From contig NZ_JZTW01000014.1 of assembly GCF_000962805.1 (NCBI RefSeq), positions 1 to 64,000 on the forward strand: a DNA stretch of 64,000 nucleotides. The letters are read 5' to 3'. The position numbers were made by a program, and so were the translations under genes. Below, piece by piece: positions 43,915-52,853 of the stretch. Under the pieces are notes generated by a model. That model was not told the DNA's origin. It made no database searches and saw nothing but the letters and a program-made list of their open reading frames with translations. Positions within the stretch are counted from its first letter, which is position 1. Each line of letters starts with the position of its first letter. This stretch comes from Pseudarthrobacter chlorophenolicus. Its GTDB lineage: Bacteria > Actinomycetota > Actinomycetes > Actinomycetales > Micrococcaceae.

Positions 43915-44847
43915 TTAGTTGGCTCCCGAGAATTCTTTGTGCCGGGTGATGATCCAGCGCGCAATCATGTTGACGGCCAGGGTGATGACGAACAGGACCA
44001 GGCCGGCGGCAATCAGGGTGCTCACCTTCAGCCCGCTGGCCTCCGGGAAGTTCAGGGCGATCTCGGCGGCGATGGTCTGGTTGCCGGACTGGATGAGGCT
44101 GGCGGTCAGCGCACCGGAGGACAGCACCAGGGCCACGGCCATGGTCTCGCCGAGCGCACGCCCGAGGCCGAGCATGACGGCGCTGATGATGCCGGGCCGG
44201 GCAAAGGGCAGCACGGACATCTTGATCATTTCCCAGCGGGTGGCGCCGAGGGCCAAAGCGGCTTCCTCATGCAGTTTGGGGGTCTGCAGGAAGATTTCCC
44301 GGGACAGCGAGGTGATGATGGGCAGCACCATCACGGACAGGACGATGCCCGCCGTCAGGATGGTCTTGCCGGTGGCCGAGGCCGGTCCCTGGAAGATGGG
44401 CAGCCAGCCCATGTTGTCCGCCAGCCAGTTGTAGGCCGGGGAGATCTCCCGCGCCAGGAATGTTGCGCCCCAGGCACCGTAGACCACCGACGGGATGGCG
44501 GCCAACAGGTCCACCACGTAGCCCAGGGCTGCGGCCAGGCCGCGCGGGGCGAAGTGCGAGATGAACAGTGCAACGCCGATGGCGATGGGAGTGGCAATCA
44601 CCAGGGCGATGACGGCGGCGATCAGCGTGCCGATCACGATGGGCCAGATGTAGGCGAAGAAGCCGGCCCCGCCCTGGATTTCTGCGGCGGGGGCGGTGAG
44701 CGCCGGGATGGCCTGGACCACCAGGAAGAGTGCGACGCCGAACAGGACGGCGAGGATGAGGCAGCCGGCGGCGAGCGCGGCGCCCGAGAAGACTTTGTCC
44801 CCGGCGCGGCCGGCGCCCTGGGTGCTGGTCAGGGAGGTGGCGGTCAT
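43915..44847 (-). CDS. pstC: Phosphate ABC transporter permease PstC
   Basis: A 310-residue permease with six core membrane segments. LGYVVDLLAAIPSVVYGAWG and the EAA loop ALGATRWEMIKMSVLPFARPGI are typical of PstC. It follows pstS after about 106 bases that contain a strong hairpin. Confidence 0.96.
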   Translation of the reverse strand: MTATSLTSTQGAGRAGDKVFSGAALAAGCLILAVLFGVALFLVVQAIPALTAPAAEIQGGAGFFAYIWPIVIGTLIAAVIALVIATPIAIGVALFISHFAPRGLAAALGYVVDLLAAIPSVVYGAWGATFLAREISPAYNWLADNMGWLPIFQGPASATGKTILTAGIVLSVMVLPIITSLSREIFLQTPKLHEEAALALGATRWEMIKMSVLPFARPGIISAVMLGLGRALGETMAVALVLSSGALTASLIQSGNQTIAAEIALNFPEASGLKVSTLIAAGLVLFVITLAVNMIARWIITRHKEFSGAN

Positions 44848-44903
44848 TCGACGGCCCTTCGATCGTTAACTGGCACGAAAAAGATTGCTGCGTCCAAACC
44901 GAA

Positions 44904-44935
44904 GTTCCCCGCCTGCCTCTCGGCAGGCGGGGAAC
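44904..44935 (-). terminator. Hairpin between pstS and pstC (attenuator or mRNA stabiliser)
   Basis: Perfect 14-base stem GTTCCCCGCCTGCC / GGCAGGCGGGGAAC with loop TCTC, without a good T run on the minus strand. Such a hairpin after pstS commonly yields more PstS than permease by partial termination or protection of the pstS message. Confidence 0.65.
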
Positions 44936-44953
44936 CCGGGTTTGGTACGGCTG

Positions 44954-46075
44954 CTAGGACTTGACCTTGATGGAGTCAATGGCCTTCTGGGCCTTCTCCG
45001 CGAGGGAGGAGGACAGCGGGGCGGACTTCGCGGAGTCGGCGGCGGCCTGCTGGCCTGCGTCGGAGACTACGTAGTTCTCGAAGGCCTTGACCAGGTCAAC
45101 GGTCTCCTGCTTGTCGTAGGTGCTGCAGACCACGTGGTAGGAAACCAGCACCACCGGGTAGGCGCCGGCAGCGGTGGTCTTGCGGTCCAGCTTGATGGAC
45201 ACGTCGTTGGCGGAGCGGCCGTCAACGGGCTTGCCGGCTTCTACAGCCTTGGCGGCGGCGTCGGCGGAGATCTTGACGAACTCGTCGCCCACCTTGATGG
45301 AGGCGGTGCCGAGCTTGCCGCCCACTGCGGAGTCGTCGGCGTAGGTCACGGCGCCGGGGGTGTCGGTGACGGTCTTAACCACACCGGAGGTGCCCTTGGC
45401 GTTCTCGCCCTGGAGGCTGGCGGGCCAGACACCGGAGGACTTGTCCGTCCAGACCTCGGGGGCAGCGGAGGCCAGGTAGTCGGTGAAGTTGGTGGTGGTG
45501 CCGGAGTCGTCAGAGCGGTTCACCGGGGTGACCTTCAGGTCCGGCAGGCTGACGCCCTCGTTCAGGGCGGCAATGGCGGGATCGTTCCAGTTGCTGATCT
45601 GGCCGCGGAAGATCTTGGCCACGGTGGTGGCGTCCAGCTTCAGTTCGGTGACGTTGGGGATGTTGAACGCAACGGCGATCGGCGAGATGTAGACCGGGAT
45701 GTTGATGGCGCCGTCGGGGCCGCAGACGGCCTTGGAGCTTTCGAGCTCTTCGTCCTTGAGGTATGCGTCCGAACCGGCGAACTGGGCGGAGCCGTCAATG
45801 ATCGCCTTCCGGCCCGCGCCGGAGCCGTCCGGGGAGTACTGCACGGTGGCGCCCTGGTTGGCGGAGGCGAAGCCTGCCTTCCACGCGTCCATGGCTGCGC
45901 CGGTGGAGGATGCGCCGATGCCGGTGAGGGTGCCTGTGACCTTGGGGCCGGAGGAAGTCTGGTTGCCGGCAGGCGTGGTGCCCGTGGCGTTGTCTGAGCC
46001 ACAGGCCGTGAGCGCCAGGGCGCCGGCTGCGATAACAGCGATTGCCGCGTGGCGGCCGAAACGAAGTGCCTTCAC
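44954..46075 (-). CDS. pstS: Phosphate ABC transporter substrate-binding lipoprotein PstS
   Basis: A 373-residue periplasmic-type binding lipoprotein. Signal peptide with lipobox LTAC (Cys25). Phosphate-binding segments GIGASSTGAAMDAWKAGF, SPDGSGAGRKAIIDGSAQFAGSD and VNRSDDSGTTTNFTDYL are intact. It is the first gene of pstSCAB and lies behind a putative PhoP box. Confidence 0.97.
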   Translation of the reverse strand: MKALRFGRHAAIAVIAAGALALTACGSDNATGTTPAGNQTSSGPKVTGTLTGIGASSTGAAMDAWKAGFASANQGATVQYSPDGSGAGRKAIIDGSAQFAGSDAYLKDEELESSKAVCGPDGAINIPVYISPIAVAFNIPNVTELKLDATTVAKIFRGQISNWNDPAIAALNEGVSLPDLKVTPVNRSDDSGTTTNFTDYLASAAPEVWTDKSSGVWPASLQGENAKGTSGVVKTVTDTPGAVTYADDSAVGGKLGTASIKVGDEFVKISADAAAKAVEAGKPVDGRSANDVSIKLDRKTTAAGAYPVVLVSYHVVCSTYDKQETVDLVKAFENYVVSDAGQQAAADSAKSAPLSSSLAEKAQKAIDSIKVKS

Positions 46076-46198
46076 TACGTGTACCCCTTCCAGGGTTATT
46101 CAGGTGCGGGCGGGGCCGGAGAAACCCTGCCGCGCGATGCGTACGTTCTGTACCTTCAAGAAAGTTATGGGCCGCAGGTAACGGGATGGGCGGCCCAA

Positions 46199-46237
46199 AG
46201 TGAACGGGACCTTAACGACGGCGGGACTTTGGTTAAC
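46199..46237 (-). promoter_or_regulatory. Putative PhoP (PHO) box upstream of pstS
   Basis: Read on the minus strand, GTTAACC, GTTAAGG and GTTCACT occur as direct repeats, the last two exactly 11 bases apart and the first about two repeat lengths before. This resembles the GTTCACC-type 11-base direct repeats bound by PhoP in actinobacteria. It lies 120-160 bases upstream of the pstS start. Confidence 0.65.
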
Positions 46238-46342
46238 ACTTGCCGGGTCACCATTGCGCAGGTCACATTGATCGCCGTAGTGGGCCTGCCCGGGCGTGAG
46301 CGTGCGCGGGAACCTGCGCGGGCAGCAAATAGACTTGACGCC

Positions 46343-47470
46343 ATGGCTCCCGCAGCAGGACTTTCAGCAGGCAGGCACTTCCTGCGCGGCCGCTTCCGCA
46401 CCGGGATCATCCGGAGCCGCAACTCCCTTGTCCCGGCCATTCAGATGACCGTCTGCGCCGTGGGCGCCTACGCGTTCGCCGAATACGTGCTGGGACACTC
46501 GGGGCCGCTGTTCGCCGCCACATCGTCCCTGATTGCGCTGGGGTTCTCCCGTGAGCCTCGGCTGCGCCGGGTCCTGGAGGTGGGCCTGGGCTGCACCATC
46601 GGCATCGCCGTGGGCGACCTGCTCCTGCACTGGCTGGGCAGCGGAATCTGGCAGGCCGCCGTCGTACTCCTGTTTTCCATCCTGCTGGCTCGCTTCCTCG
46701 ACAGCGGCAACATTTTCACCACGCAGCTGGCGCTGCAGTCGCTGCTGGTGGTGCTGCTGCCGGCGCCGTCCGGCGGGCCGTTCACCCGCAGTATCGACGC
46801 CGTGGTGGGCGGATTGTGCGCCCTGCTGGTGACCATCCTGATGCCGAAGGATCCGCGAAGGGAGCCGCGCAAGGACGTCCAGAACCTGCTCCATGAACTG
46901 GCGGAGGTGCTGCGCGAGTGTGCGGAGGCGCTGGCGCACAGCGATTCCACCAAGGCATGGCACGCCCTGGTCCGCGGCCGGAACTGCCAGCCGCTGGTGG
47001 ACGGGATGCGGCACTCGCTGCGGGCCTCCAATGAGGTGGCGCGGCTGGCGCCCGCCCATCGCCGGCACCGGGACGAGCTGGACCGGCTCAAGGAGTCCCT
47101 CGATTTCATCGACCTGGCATTGCGCAACAGCCGGGTGTTCGCGCGGCGGCTCACCAGCGCCATCAACCACGCGGCGCTCTCCGATGAGGCCACGGAGAAC
47201 ATCGCCGAGGTGCTGCAGGAAACCGCTGCCGCCATCGAGGAGCTCTCGCTGGGCCTCGCGGAAACGCACGACGGCGTCCGCCGCGCCCACCTGCGCACGG
47301 CACGGAACGAGCTCAGCGAGATCGCCCTGCGGCTGCACCCGAAGCTGCTCGAGGTGCAGCGGCTGGAGGGCGAAACGGTGGTGATGCTGTTCCGGCCGCT
47401 GATGGTGGACCTGCTGGAGGCCACGGGCATGGATGCCCAGGAGGCGCGGGACGTGCTGCCGGCTCTATAG
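46343..47470 (+). CDS. FUSC family membrane protein (aromatic acid exporter-like)
   Basis: A 375-residue protein. Six membrane segments fill the first 170 residues (VPAIQMTVCAVGAYAFAEYV, then FSREPRLRRVLEVGLGCTIGIAVGDLLL split by loops), followed by a long cytoplasmic helical domain. This is the FUSC/ArAE layout of YccS- and AaeB-like efflux proteins, but half-size as in actinobacteria. TAGACT at 46330-46335 lies seven bases before the ATG and no Shine-Dalgarno sequence is present, so the transcript may be leaderless. Confidence 0.85.
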   Translation: MAPAAGLSAGRHFLRGRFRTGIIRSRNSLVPAIQMTVCAVGAYAFAEYVLGHSGPLFAATSSLIALGFSREPRLRRVLEVGLGCTIGIAVGDLLLHWLGSGIWQAAVVLLFSILLARFLDSGNIFTTQLALQSLLVVLLPAPSGGPFTRSIDAVVGGLCALLVTILMPKDPRREPRKDVQNLLHELAEVLRECAEALAHSDSTKAWHALVRGRNCQPLVDGMRHSLRASNEVARLAPAHRRHRDELDRLKESLDFIDLALRNSRVFARRLTSAINHAALSDEATENIAEVLQETAAAIEELSLGLAETHDGVRRAHLRTARNELSEIALRLHPKLLEVQRLEGETVVMLFRPLMVDLLEATGMDAQEARDVLPAL

Positions 47471-47538
47471 CTGCCGCCCGCGCGCAGGCGGGCGGGGCCG
47501 GAGCCCCGATGTCGGTGCCCGCCAGTAGGGTTGGAGGC

Positions 47539-48912
47539 ATGGCAACAAAGACTTCCCGGGCTTCCAAGGCGCCCGCGTACAAATGCGCCGAGTGCGGCTG
47601 GACCACCGTCAAGTGGGTGGGTCGCTGCGGCGAGTGCCAGGCGTGGGGCACCGTTGAGGAAACAGGCACGGCCGTTGCACGTACGACGGCGGCCACTACG
47701 GTTGTGGAGCCGGCCCGGCGGATTGCCGAGGTGGACGCCACCACGGCCGCGTTCCTGCCCACGGGCGTAGCGGAGCTGGACCGGGTGCTGGGCGGCGGCC
47801 TGGTCCCCGGGGCCGTCATCCTGCTGGCCGGCGAACCCGGGGTCGGGAAATCCACGCTGCTGCTGGACGTGGCCGCAAAGTTCGCCCGGACGGCACAGGA
47901 TGTCCTGTATGTCACCGGCGAGGAATCTGCCGCGCAGGTGAAGCTGCGTGCCGAGCGGATCGACGCCGTGGCCGAATCCCTCTACCTGTCCGCGGAAACG
48001 GACCTCGGCCAGGCGCTGGGGCAGGTGGAAAAGATTGAACCGCGGCTCCTGATCGTGGACTCCGTCCAGACACTCAGCAGCGCCGACGTGGACGGCAGCG
48101 CCGGTGGCGTGTCCCAGGTCCGGGAGGTGGCGGCCTCCATCATTGCCGCAGCCAAACGGCGGAACATGACCACCCTCCTGGTGGGGCACGTGACCAAGGA
48201 CGGGTCCATCGCCGGGCCCCGCCTGCTGGAGCACCTGGTGGACGTCGTCTGCCAGTTCGAGGGTGAGCGGCATTCGCGGCTGCGGCTGCTCCGGGCCGTC
48301 AAGAACCGCTACGGGCCCACGGACGACGTCGGCTGTTTCGACCTGAACGAGAACGGTATTGAAGGGCTCACCGATCCCAGCGGGCTGTTCGTCAGCCGCA
48401 CCAAGGATCCCGTGTCCGGCACCTGCATCACCGTGACCATGGAGGGGCGCCGCCCGCTGCTGGCCGAGGTGCAGTCGCTGCTGGCGGAAAGCCCCAACTC
48501 CCAGCCGCGCCGGGCCACCAGCGGCCTGGACAGCTCCCGGGTGTCAATGCTCCTGGCCGTGCTGCAGCAGCGCGCCGGAACGCAGCTGCACAAGGATGAT
48601 TCTTACGTGGCAACGGTGGGCGGGGTAAAGCTCAGCGAGCCCGCCACGGACCTGGCCGTTGCCCTGGCTGTGGCCTCGGCCAAGGCCCGCAAGCCTTTGC
48701 CCGTCCGGCTGATCGCCTTCGGCGAGGTGGGCCTGGCCGGTGAGGTCCGGCCGGTTCCCGGCATCAACCAGCGGATCCAGGAAGCCCACCGGCTGGGGTT
48801 CACCCACGCCGTGGTCCCTGCCAGCCACACAGGGCCCGGGCCGGTTCCGGCCGGTTTCTCGGTACGCGAGGTGGAACACCTGACCGAGGCGCTCAGCCTG
48901 CTGATCGGTTGA
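47539..48912 (+). CDS. radA: DNA repair protein RadA
   Basis: A 457-residue RecA-like branch-migration ATPase used in recombinational repair. Four-Cys zinc motif (Cys16, 19, 30, 33), Walker A GEPGVGKST at 98-106, the RadA motif KNRYGPTDDVGCF (KNRFG type with Tyr for Phe), and a C-terminal Lon-like domain (AVALAVASAKARKPLP). TAGGGT seven bases before the ATG suggests a leaderless start, even though GGAGG lies almost against the ATG. Confidence 0.97.
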   Translation: MATKTSRASKAPAYKCAECGWTTVKWVGRCGECQAWGTVEETGTAVARTTAATTVVEPARRIAEVDATTAAFLPTGVAELDRVLGGGLVPGAVILLAGEPGVGKSTLLLDVAAKFARTAQDVLYVTGEESAAQVKLRAERIDAVAESLYLSAETDLGQALGQVEKIEPRLLIVDSVQTLSSADVDGSAGGVSQVREVAASIIAAAKRRNMTTLLVGHVTKDGSIAGPRLLEHLVDVVCQFEGERHSRLRLLRAVKNRYGPTDDVGCFDLNENGIEGLTDPSGLFVSRTKDPVSGTCITVTMEGRRPLLAEVQSLLAESPNSQPRRATSGLDSSRVSMLLAVLQQRAGTQLHKDDSYVATVGGVKLSEPATDLAVALAVASAKARKPLPVRLIAFGEVGLAGEVRPVPGINQRIQEAHRLGFTHAVVPASHTGPGPVPAGFSVREVEHLTEALSLLIG

Positions 48913-48947
48913 CCCTCCTTGCCCACCTCTCCCCCAAAACCCCCTTT

Positions 48948-49012
48948 GGAGTTTTTGGGCAGATACAGTGACTTGCAGGGGGTTTAGCCCCTCATATCTG
49001 TCCAAAAACTCC
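48948..49012. repeat. 18-base inverted repeat with nested hairpin
   Basis: GGAGTTTTTGGGCAGATA (48948-48965) pairs with TATCTGTCCAAAAACTCC (48995-49012), with a single G-U pair, and the loop holds GGGG...CCCC. It lies between the radA stop and the end of a convergent small gene, so it could act as a bidirectional terminator. Its length and form also fit a mobile miniature inverted-repeat element. Confidence 0.75.
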
Positions 49013-49026
49013 GGGCAGTGGCGGGG

Positions 49027-49296
49027 TCAGGGGTGCTGCGGAAGCTGGTCCGGATCGTCCCGGTGGGAGCTGAACAGCCACGTGGAGACGTCGCTGCGCA
49101 GCACCAGCAGGGGGCCGCCCGTGGAGCTGACGTTTCCCGTGGGCACGTAGTACCCCCTGCCGGAACCAGGCCCGCCGGCGGCCCGGTCCAGGGCGTCCTG
49201 GAGGTGGCGGGGCAAGTGGCCCTGCGGCCCCAGGCGGTGAAGCTCATCAAGTTCTTCCGGCGTGAGCCGTCCCATAACCTCAGCGATGTTGGCCAT
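49027..49296 (-). CDS. Small hypothetical protein (89 aa)
   Basis: Begins MANIAEVMGRLTPEELDELHRLG behind GAAGGGA. The first part looks helical; the rest contains GRGYYVPTGNVSSTGGPLLVLRSDVSTWLF (about residues 47-76), which looks like a short beta domain. No family recognised. It converges with radA across the inverted repeat. Confidence 0.6.
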   Translation of the reverse strand: MANIAEVMGRLTPEELDELHRLGPQGHLPRHLQDALDRAAGGPGSGRGYYVPTGNVSSTGGPLLVLRSDVSTWLFSSHRDDPDQLPQHP

Positions 49297-49407
49297 GATG
49301 GTCCCTTCGAGCAGAGTGCCTGAAGGAATAACCTAAGGCAGTGCCGTGAACTGCGGGTTAACACCGGAGGGCAGTTTTCCACTTTTTGATTCGACCTTGG
49401 AGGGCAG

Positions 49408-49896
49408 ATGCCGGTTCGAAGCGCGGGACTCCTGCTGTATCGGCGGGACACGGACAGCCCCGGCTCAACTCCGGGTGTCCACGTATGGATCGCCCACATG
49501 GGTGGACCGTTCTGGGCCCGGAAGGACGCCCATGCCTGGTCCATTCCCAAGGGTGAATACGGTGACGGCGAGGATCCGCTCGCAGCGGCCCTGCGGGAAT
49601 TCGCGGAGGAAATCGGCACGCCCGCTCCGGCCGCCGAGTACCGGCTGCTGGGTGAGTTCCGGCAGTCCAGCGGCAAGGTCATTGCCGTGTTCACGGCGGA
49701 ACAGGATTTCCGGCCCGAAAGTATCGTCAGCAACACGTTTCCACTTGAGTGGCCCAAAGGCTCCGGGCGTATCCAGCACTTTCCGGAGATCGACGATGCC
49801 CGCTGGTTTCCGGTTCCTGCCGCGCGGGAAAAGCTTGTCAAAGGCCAGATTCCTGTCCTGGACGCGCTGCTGAAGGAGCTCGGCGCTGCCGGATGA
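49408..49896 (+). CDS. NUDIX hydrolase
   Basis: A 162-residue pyrophosphohydrolase. The Nudix box is complete: G-x5-E in GEYGDGE, seven residues, then REFAEEIG. It begins MPVRSAGLLLYRRD, with the basic substrate segment AWSIPKGE. The protein resembles the DR1025/Ap4A-type Nudix group, but the substrate is not determinable. GGAGGG precedes the ATG at 49408. A terminator hairpin follows. Confidence 0.92.
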   Translation: MPVRSAGLLLYRRDTDSPGSTPGVHVWIAHMGGPFWARKDAHAWSIPKGEYGDGEDPLAAALREFAEEIGTPAPAAEYRLLGEFRQSSGKVIAVFTAEQDFRPESIVSNTFPLEWPKGSGRIQHFPEIDDARWFPVPAAREKLVKGQIPVLDALLKELGAAG

Positions 49897-49907
49897 CGGT
49901 GGATGCG

Positions 49908-49942
49908 AAAGGCCGGTGGTCCGTGACGGACCACCGGCCTTT
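49908..49942 (+). terminator. Intrinsic terminator after the NUDIX gene
   Basis: Perfect 16-base stem AAAGGCCGGTGGTCCG / CGGACCACCGGCCTTT with loop TGA, starting about 12 bases after the stop. The AAAGG/CCTTT type is the same as that after the transketolase operon. It may serve both strands. Confidence 0.85.
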
Positions 49943-49979
49943 CCGGCAAACCAGTTTTGTTCCCGAACCTTCCGGGTGG

Positions 49980-50288
49980 TCACACCTGGACGGCAGGATG
50001 TTCCAGCGTTGCAGCCTTTGCCCGGGCGATCATCGCAACGCTGACGTCGTCGCCGGAACAGACCATGGTCCGTCCGCCGCCGTCGCGCCGGATCATCCAG
50101 AACACACTGCGGTCCGCTGCAATCATGTCGATCGTCCCGGATACGGCCGTTCCCCGGGCCGCCATCACCTCGACGTCGTCGCCCCGGCCCAGCCTGGACC
50201 AGTCAGGGACCTGCACCTGGACCGGGGCCGCCACGCGGACCGGCCCACGCCTGGCAGCGATCCTGCGAAGAGGGCTGCGCTGATACAT
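49980..50288 (-). CDS. Small hypothetical protein (102 aa)
   Basis: Starts MYQRSPLRRIAARRGPVRVAA with an Arg-rich N-terminus; the rest reads like a small beta-barrel (DDVEVMAARGTAVSGTIDMI, then FWMIRRDGGGRTMVCSGDD). GGGAGCC precedes the ATG. It lies 17 bases after the stress protein gene on the same strand and may be the last gene of the tct operon. Function unknown. Confidence 0.55.
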   Translation of the reverse strand: MYQRSPLRRIAARRGPVRVAAPVQVQVPDWSRLGRGDDVEVMAARGTAVSGTIDMIAADRSVFWMIRRDGGGRTMVCSGDDVSVAMIARAKAATLEHPAVQV

Positions 50289-50305
50289 GCCGGCTCCCGT
50301 TCCTG

Positions 50306-50710
50306 CTAGAAGTTTCCGCCGGCGGCCTTGACGGCCAGCACGGGACGGTCGGCCTGCATGAGGATCTGCTGCGCGTGGCTCCCCAGGATGAACTTGCCCA
50401 CCTGGGTGCGGTGCCGCAGCCCAATGACGATAAGCGAGGCATCCACCTCCCGTGCAACGTCCAGGAATTCGTCGGCGAGGTCGTGCTGGTACGGCGGCTG
50501 GATGACTGTTGCCTTGATGCCGGCGGCCGTAGCGCGGGCCGCGGCCTCGGCCAGTACGTCCTCAGGGGCGACGGACTTGTCCACCAGTGCACCCTGGCGG
50601 GCCGAGTTGACGATGAACAGTTGCTGGTTCCGCAGTTGCGCCTCCGCGATGCCTGCGGTGAGGGCAGCCTCCCCGGCAGGCGTGGGGACGAACCCGACGA
50701 TGATGCTCAT
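50306..50710 (-). CDS. Universal stress protein, UspA family
   Basis: A 134-residue ATP-binding UspA-fold protein. Start MSIIVGFVPTPAGEAAL and the C-terminal nucleotide loop G-x2-G-x9-G-S form is seen in GLRHRTQVGKFILGSHAQQIL. Its start overlaps the tctA stop (ATGA), so it is translationally coupled to the transporter. Usp domains near transporters are common in actinobacteria and may regulate uptake. Confidence 0.9.
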   Translation of the reverse strand: MSIIVGFVPTPAGEAALTAGIAEAQLRNQQLFIVNSARQGALVDKSVAPEDVLAEAAARATAAGIKATVIQPPYQHDLADEFLDVAREVDASLIVIGLRHRTQVGKFILGSHAQQILMQADRPVLAVKAAGGNF

Positions 50711-52263
50711 ACCTTCTCCTTGATGTTGTTGGCGCCGTTGTTGGTGCCGTCGCCGGCCAAGGCGGATGCCGCCGTCGTGCGCTTGCGCTTGGCGATTAGG
50801 CTGCGGATGCCCGGCATCACTGCAACCAGGACGAAGACCGCCAGCAGGGTGGCCGAGATGGGCCGGGTGAAGAATCCGGTGGGGTCGCCGTCGAACACCA
50901 GGAGCGAGCGGCGGAGGGAGCTTTCCAGCAGCTCGCCCAGGACGAAGGCCAGGACCAGCGGGCCGGGTTCGAACCCGAACTTCTTCATCAGGTAGCCCAC
51001 CACGCCGAAGACCACTACCAGCGTCACATCGAACATGCTGTTGTTGATGGTGTAGGCACCCAGCAGCGTGATCAGTGCGGTGATCGGGGCGAGGATGGCG
51101 GCGCGGACCCGCAGGATCCGCACGAAGATTCCCACCAGCGGCAGGCTCATGATCAGCAGCAGGATATTGCCGATGTACATGGAGTTCACCACGCCCCAGA
51201 ACAGCTCGGGTTCCTGCTCCACAAGCTGCGGTCCCGGGGTGACGCCCTGGATCAGCAGTGCACCGAACATCAGGGCCATGGTGGCGTTGGCGGGGATTCC
51301 CAGGGTCAGCAGCGGAATGAACGACGACGTTGCTGCCGCGTTGTTCGCCGTTTCAGGTCCGGCTACGCCTTCGGGCGCACCCTTGCCGAACCGCTCGGGC
51401 TGCTTGGCGCGCTTCTTTTCCATGGCGTACGAGGCCATGGAGGCGATGGTTGCGCCACCGCCGGGAAGGATGCCGAGGAAGAATCCGAGCACGGACCCGC
51501 GGCCGATGGCACCTGAGGCATGCTTCAGTTCGCCCTTCGACGGCCAGACGTTGGAAACCTTCGACGGCGCCTTGGCGGCGCGGTGCCGTTCCTCAAGGTT
51601 GTAGAGGATCTCGCCGAGGCCGAAGATGCCCATGGCGATCGGCACGAAATCGATGCCATCCGCGAGCTGGATGCTGCCGAAGGTGAAACGGCTCTCGCCG
51701 GTAAAGATGTCGCGGCCCACGGTGGCCAGCAGGAGGCCCACCGACGCGGCGATCAGTGCCTTGGCCTTGGACCCGCCGCTGATGGTTGCCACGAGCAGAA
51801 TGCCAAGCATGGCCAGTGCGGAATACTCGGGTGGCCCGAAGTCCAGGGCGAAGCCTGCCACCAGCGGCGCCAGGAAGGTCAGGCCGATGATGGCCGCCGT
51901 GCCGCCAATGAACGAGCCGATGGCGGCCAGGCCCAGCGCGGTGCCGGCCTTGCCTTGCCGGGCCATCTGGTAACCGTCAAAAACGGTGACCACGGAGGAT
52001 GCTTCACCCGGAAGCCGCAGCAGCACCGACGTGATGGTGCCGCCGTACTGGGCCCCGTAGAAGATACCCGCGAGCATGATGATGGCCGTCACCGGTTCAA
52101 CGCCGTAGGTCAGGGGCAGCAGGATGGCGATGGTGGCGGCCGGTCCCAGGCCGGGGAGCACGCCGATCAGCATGCCGATGACGACGCCGATCAGGCAGTA
52201 CAGGAGGTTCATCGGTTCCAGGACGACCGAGAAACCGTTAATCACAGGATTCAGAAAATCCAC
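50707..52263 (-). CDS. tctA: Tripartite tricarboxylate transporter, large permease TctA
   Basis: A 518-residue permease with about 11-12 membrane segments. The GVLPGLGPAATIAILLPLTYG and FFLGILPGGGATIASMASYA (about residue 260) repeats and GIPANATMALMFGALLIQG are the TctA signatures. The system uses an ion gradient and the TctC binding protein. It lies next to glucarate genes and shares an operator motif with them, so a hexarate such as D-glucarate is the likely substrate. Confidence 0.94.
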   Translation of the reverse strand: MDFLNPVINGFSVVLEPMNLLYCLIGVVIGMLIGVLPGLGPAATIAILLPLTYGVEPVTAIIMLAGIFYGAQYGGTITSVLLRLPGEASSVVTVFDGYQMARQGKAGTALGLAAIGSFIGGTAAIIGLTFLAPLVAGFALDFGPPEYSALAMLGILLVATISGGSKAKALIAASVGLLLATVGRDIFTGESRFTFGSIQLADGIDFVPIAMGIFGLGEILYNLEERHRAAKAPSKVSNVWPSKGELKHASGAIGRGSVLGFFLGILPGGGATIASMASYAMEKKRAKQPERFGKGAPEGVAGPETANNAAATSSFIPLLTLGIPANATMALMFGALLIQGVTPGPQLVEQEPELFWGVVNSMYIGNILLLIMSLPLVGIFVRILRVRAAILAPITALITLLGAYTINNSMFDVTLVVVFGVVGYLMKKFGFEPGPLVLAFVLGELLESSLRRSLLVFDGDPTGFFTRPISATLLAVFVLVAVMPGIRSLIAKRKRTTAASALAGDGTNNGANNIKEKV

Positions 52264-52272
52264 GGTGGTCTC

Positions 52273-52848
52273 CTAGAAGAGGTGGGGAATGGACGTGCCC
52301 AGGGCCAGGATGAAGATCGCGTAGAACGCAACCACCACCAGGACACTGATCAGGATGGTTGAGCGCCAGGTTTCGCCGCCGAGGAATTTCATCCAGATGA
52401 CGCACAGGACCAACGCGGGGATTTCGAAGCCGATCACCGGCATCAGGGCAACCATCGTGGCGAGCGTGGCCAGGCCAATCAGCGGGGCAAGCGACATCCG
52501 GGTGAATTTCTCGGCGTCCCGGTTGTGGCGGCCCAGGATCAGCTGGAAGAGCCCGAGCGCCACCATCACGCAGCTGGCCATGAAGGGCCACAGCCCGGGC
52601 TGCGGGGCCGACAGTGTTCCCAGGCCCATGGCCACCGAAAGGACCAGGGCGCCGATGCCGACGCCGAGCACCACCAGGGAGGACGCGGCATTGGCCAGCG
52701 GCCCGGCAGCAGGAGGCTTTTCCTCTTCCCATTGCGCCGCGAGCTGCTCAGGGGTCAGGGATTCGGGCAGGTCGTTGGTGGCGTCCGCGCCGGGCGTGAC
52801 GGCGGTGCTGCCGTCACGCCCGGCGGATACTGCTGGAGTTGTCTCCAT
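52273..52848 (-). CDS. tctB: Tripartite tricarboxylate transporter, small permease TctB
   Basis: About 191 residues with four membrane segments (LVVLGVGIGALVLSVAM, FMASCVMVALGLFQLIL, LATMVALMPVIGFEIP, ILISVLVVVAFYAIFI) and a 50-residue acidic N-terminal extension. This is the low-conservation TctB subunit. The ATG at 52848 lies just after the tctC stop. Confidence 0.88.
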   Translation of the reverse strand: METTPAVSAGRDGSTAVTPGADATNDLPESLTPEQLAAQWEEEKPPAAGPLANAASSLVVLGVGIGALVLSVAMGLGTLSAPQPGLWPFMASCVMVALGLFQLILGRHNRDAEKFTRMSLAPLIGLATLATMVALMPVIGFEIPALVLCVIWMKFLGGETWRSTILISVLVVVAFYAIFILALGTSIPHLF

Positions 52849-52853
52849 GGTCC

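Noticed and set aside
41737..44964. A 1075-codon open frame on the plus strand
   Set aside because: It is antisense to pstB, pstA and pstC, which are certain genes. Its sequence is dominated by Gly, Asp, His and Val from GC-rich antisense codons and has no domain.
46468..48273. A 601-codon open frame on the minus strand
   Set aside because: Antisense to the FUSC gene and radA; low-complexity composition without motifs.
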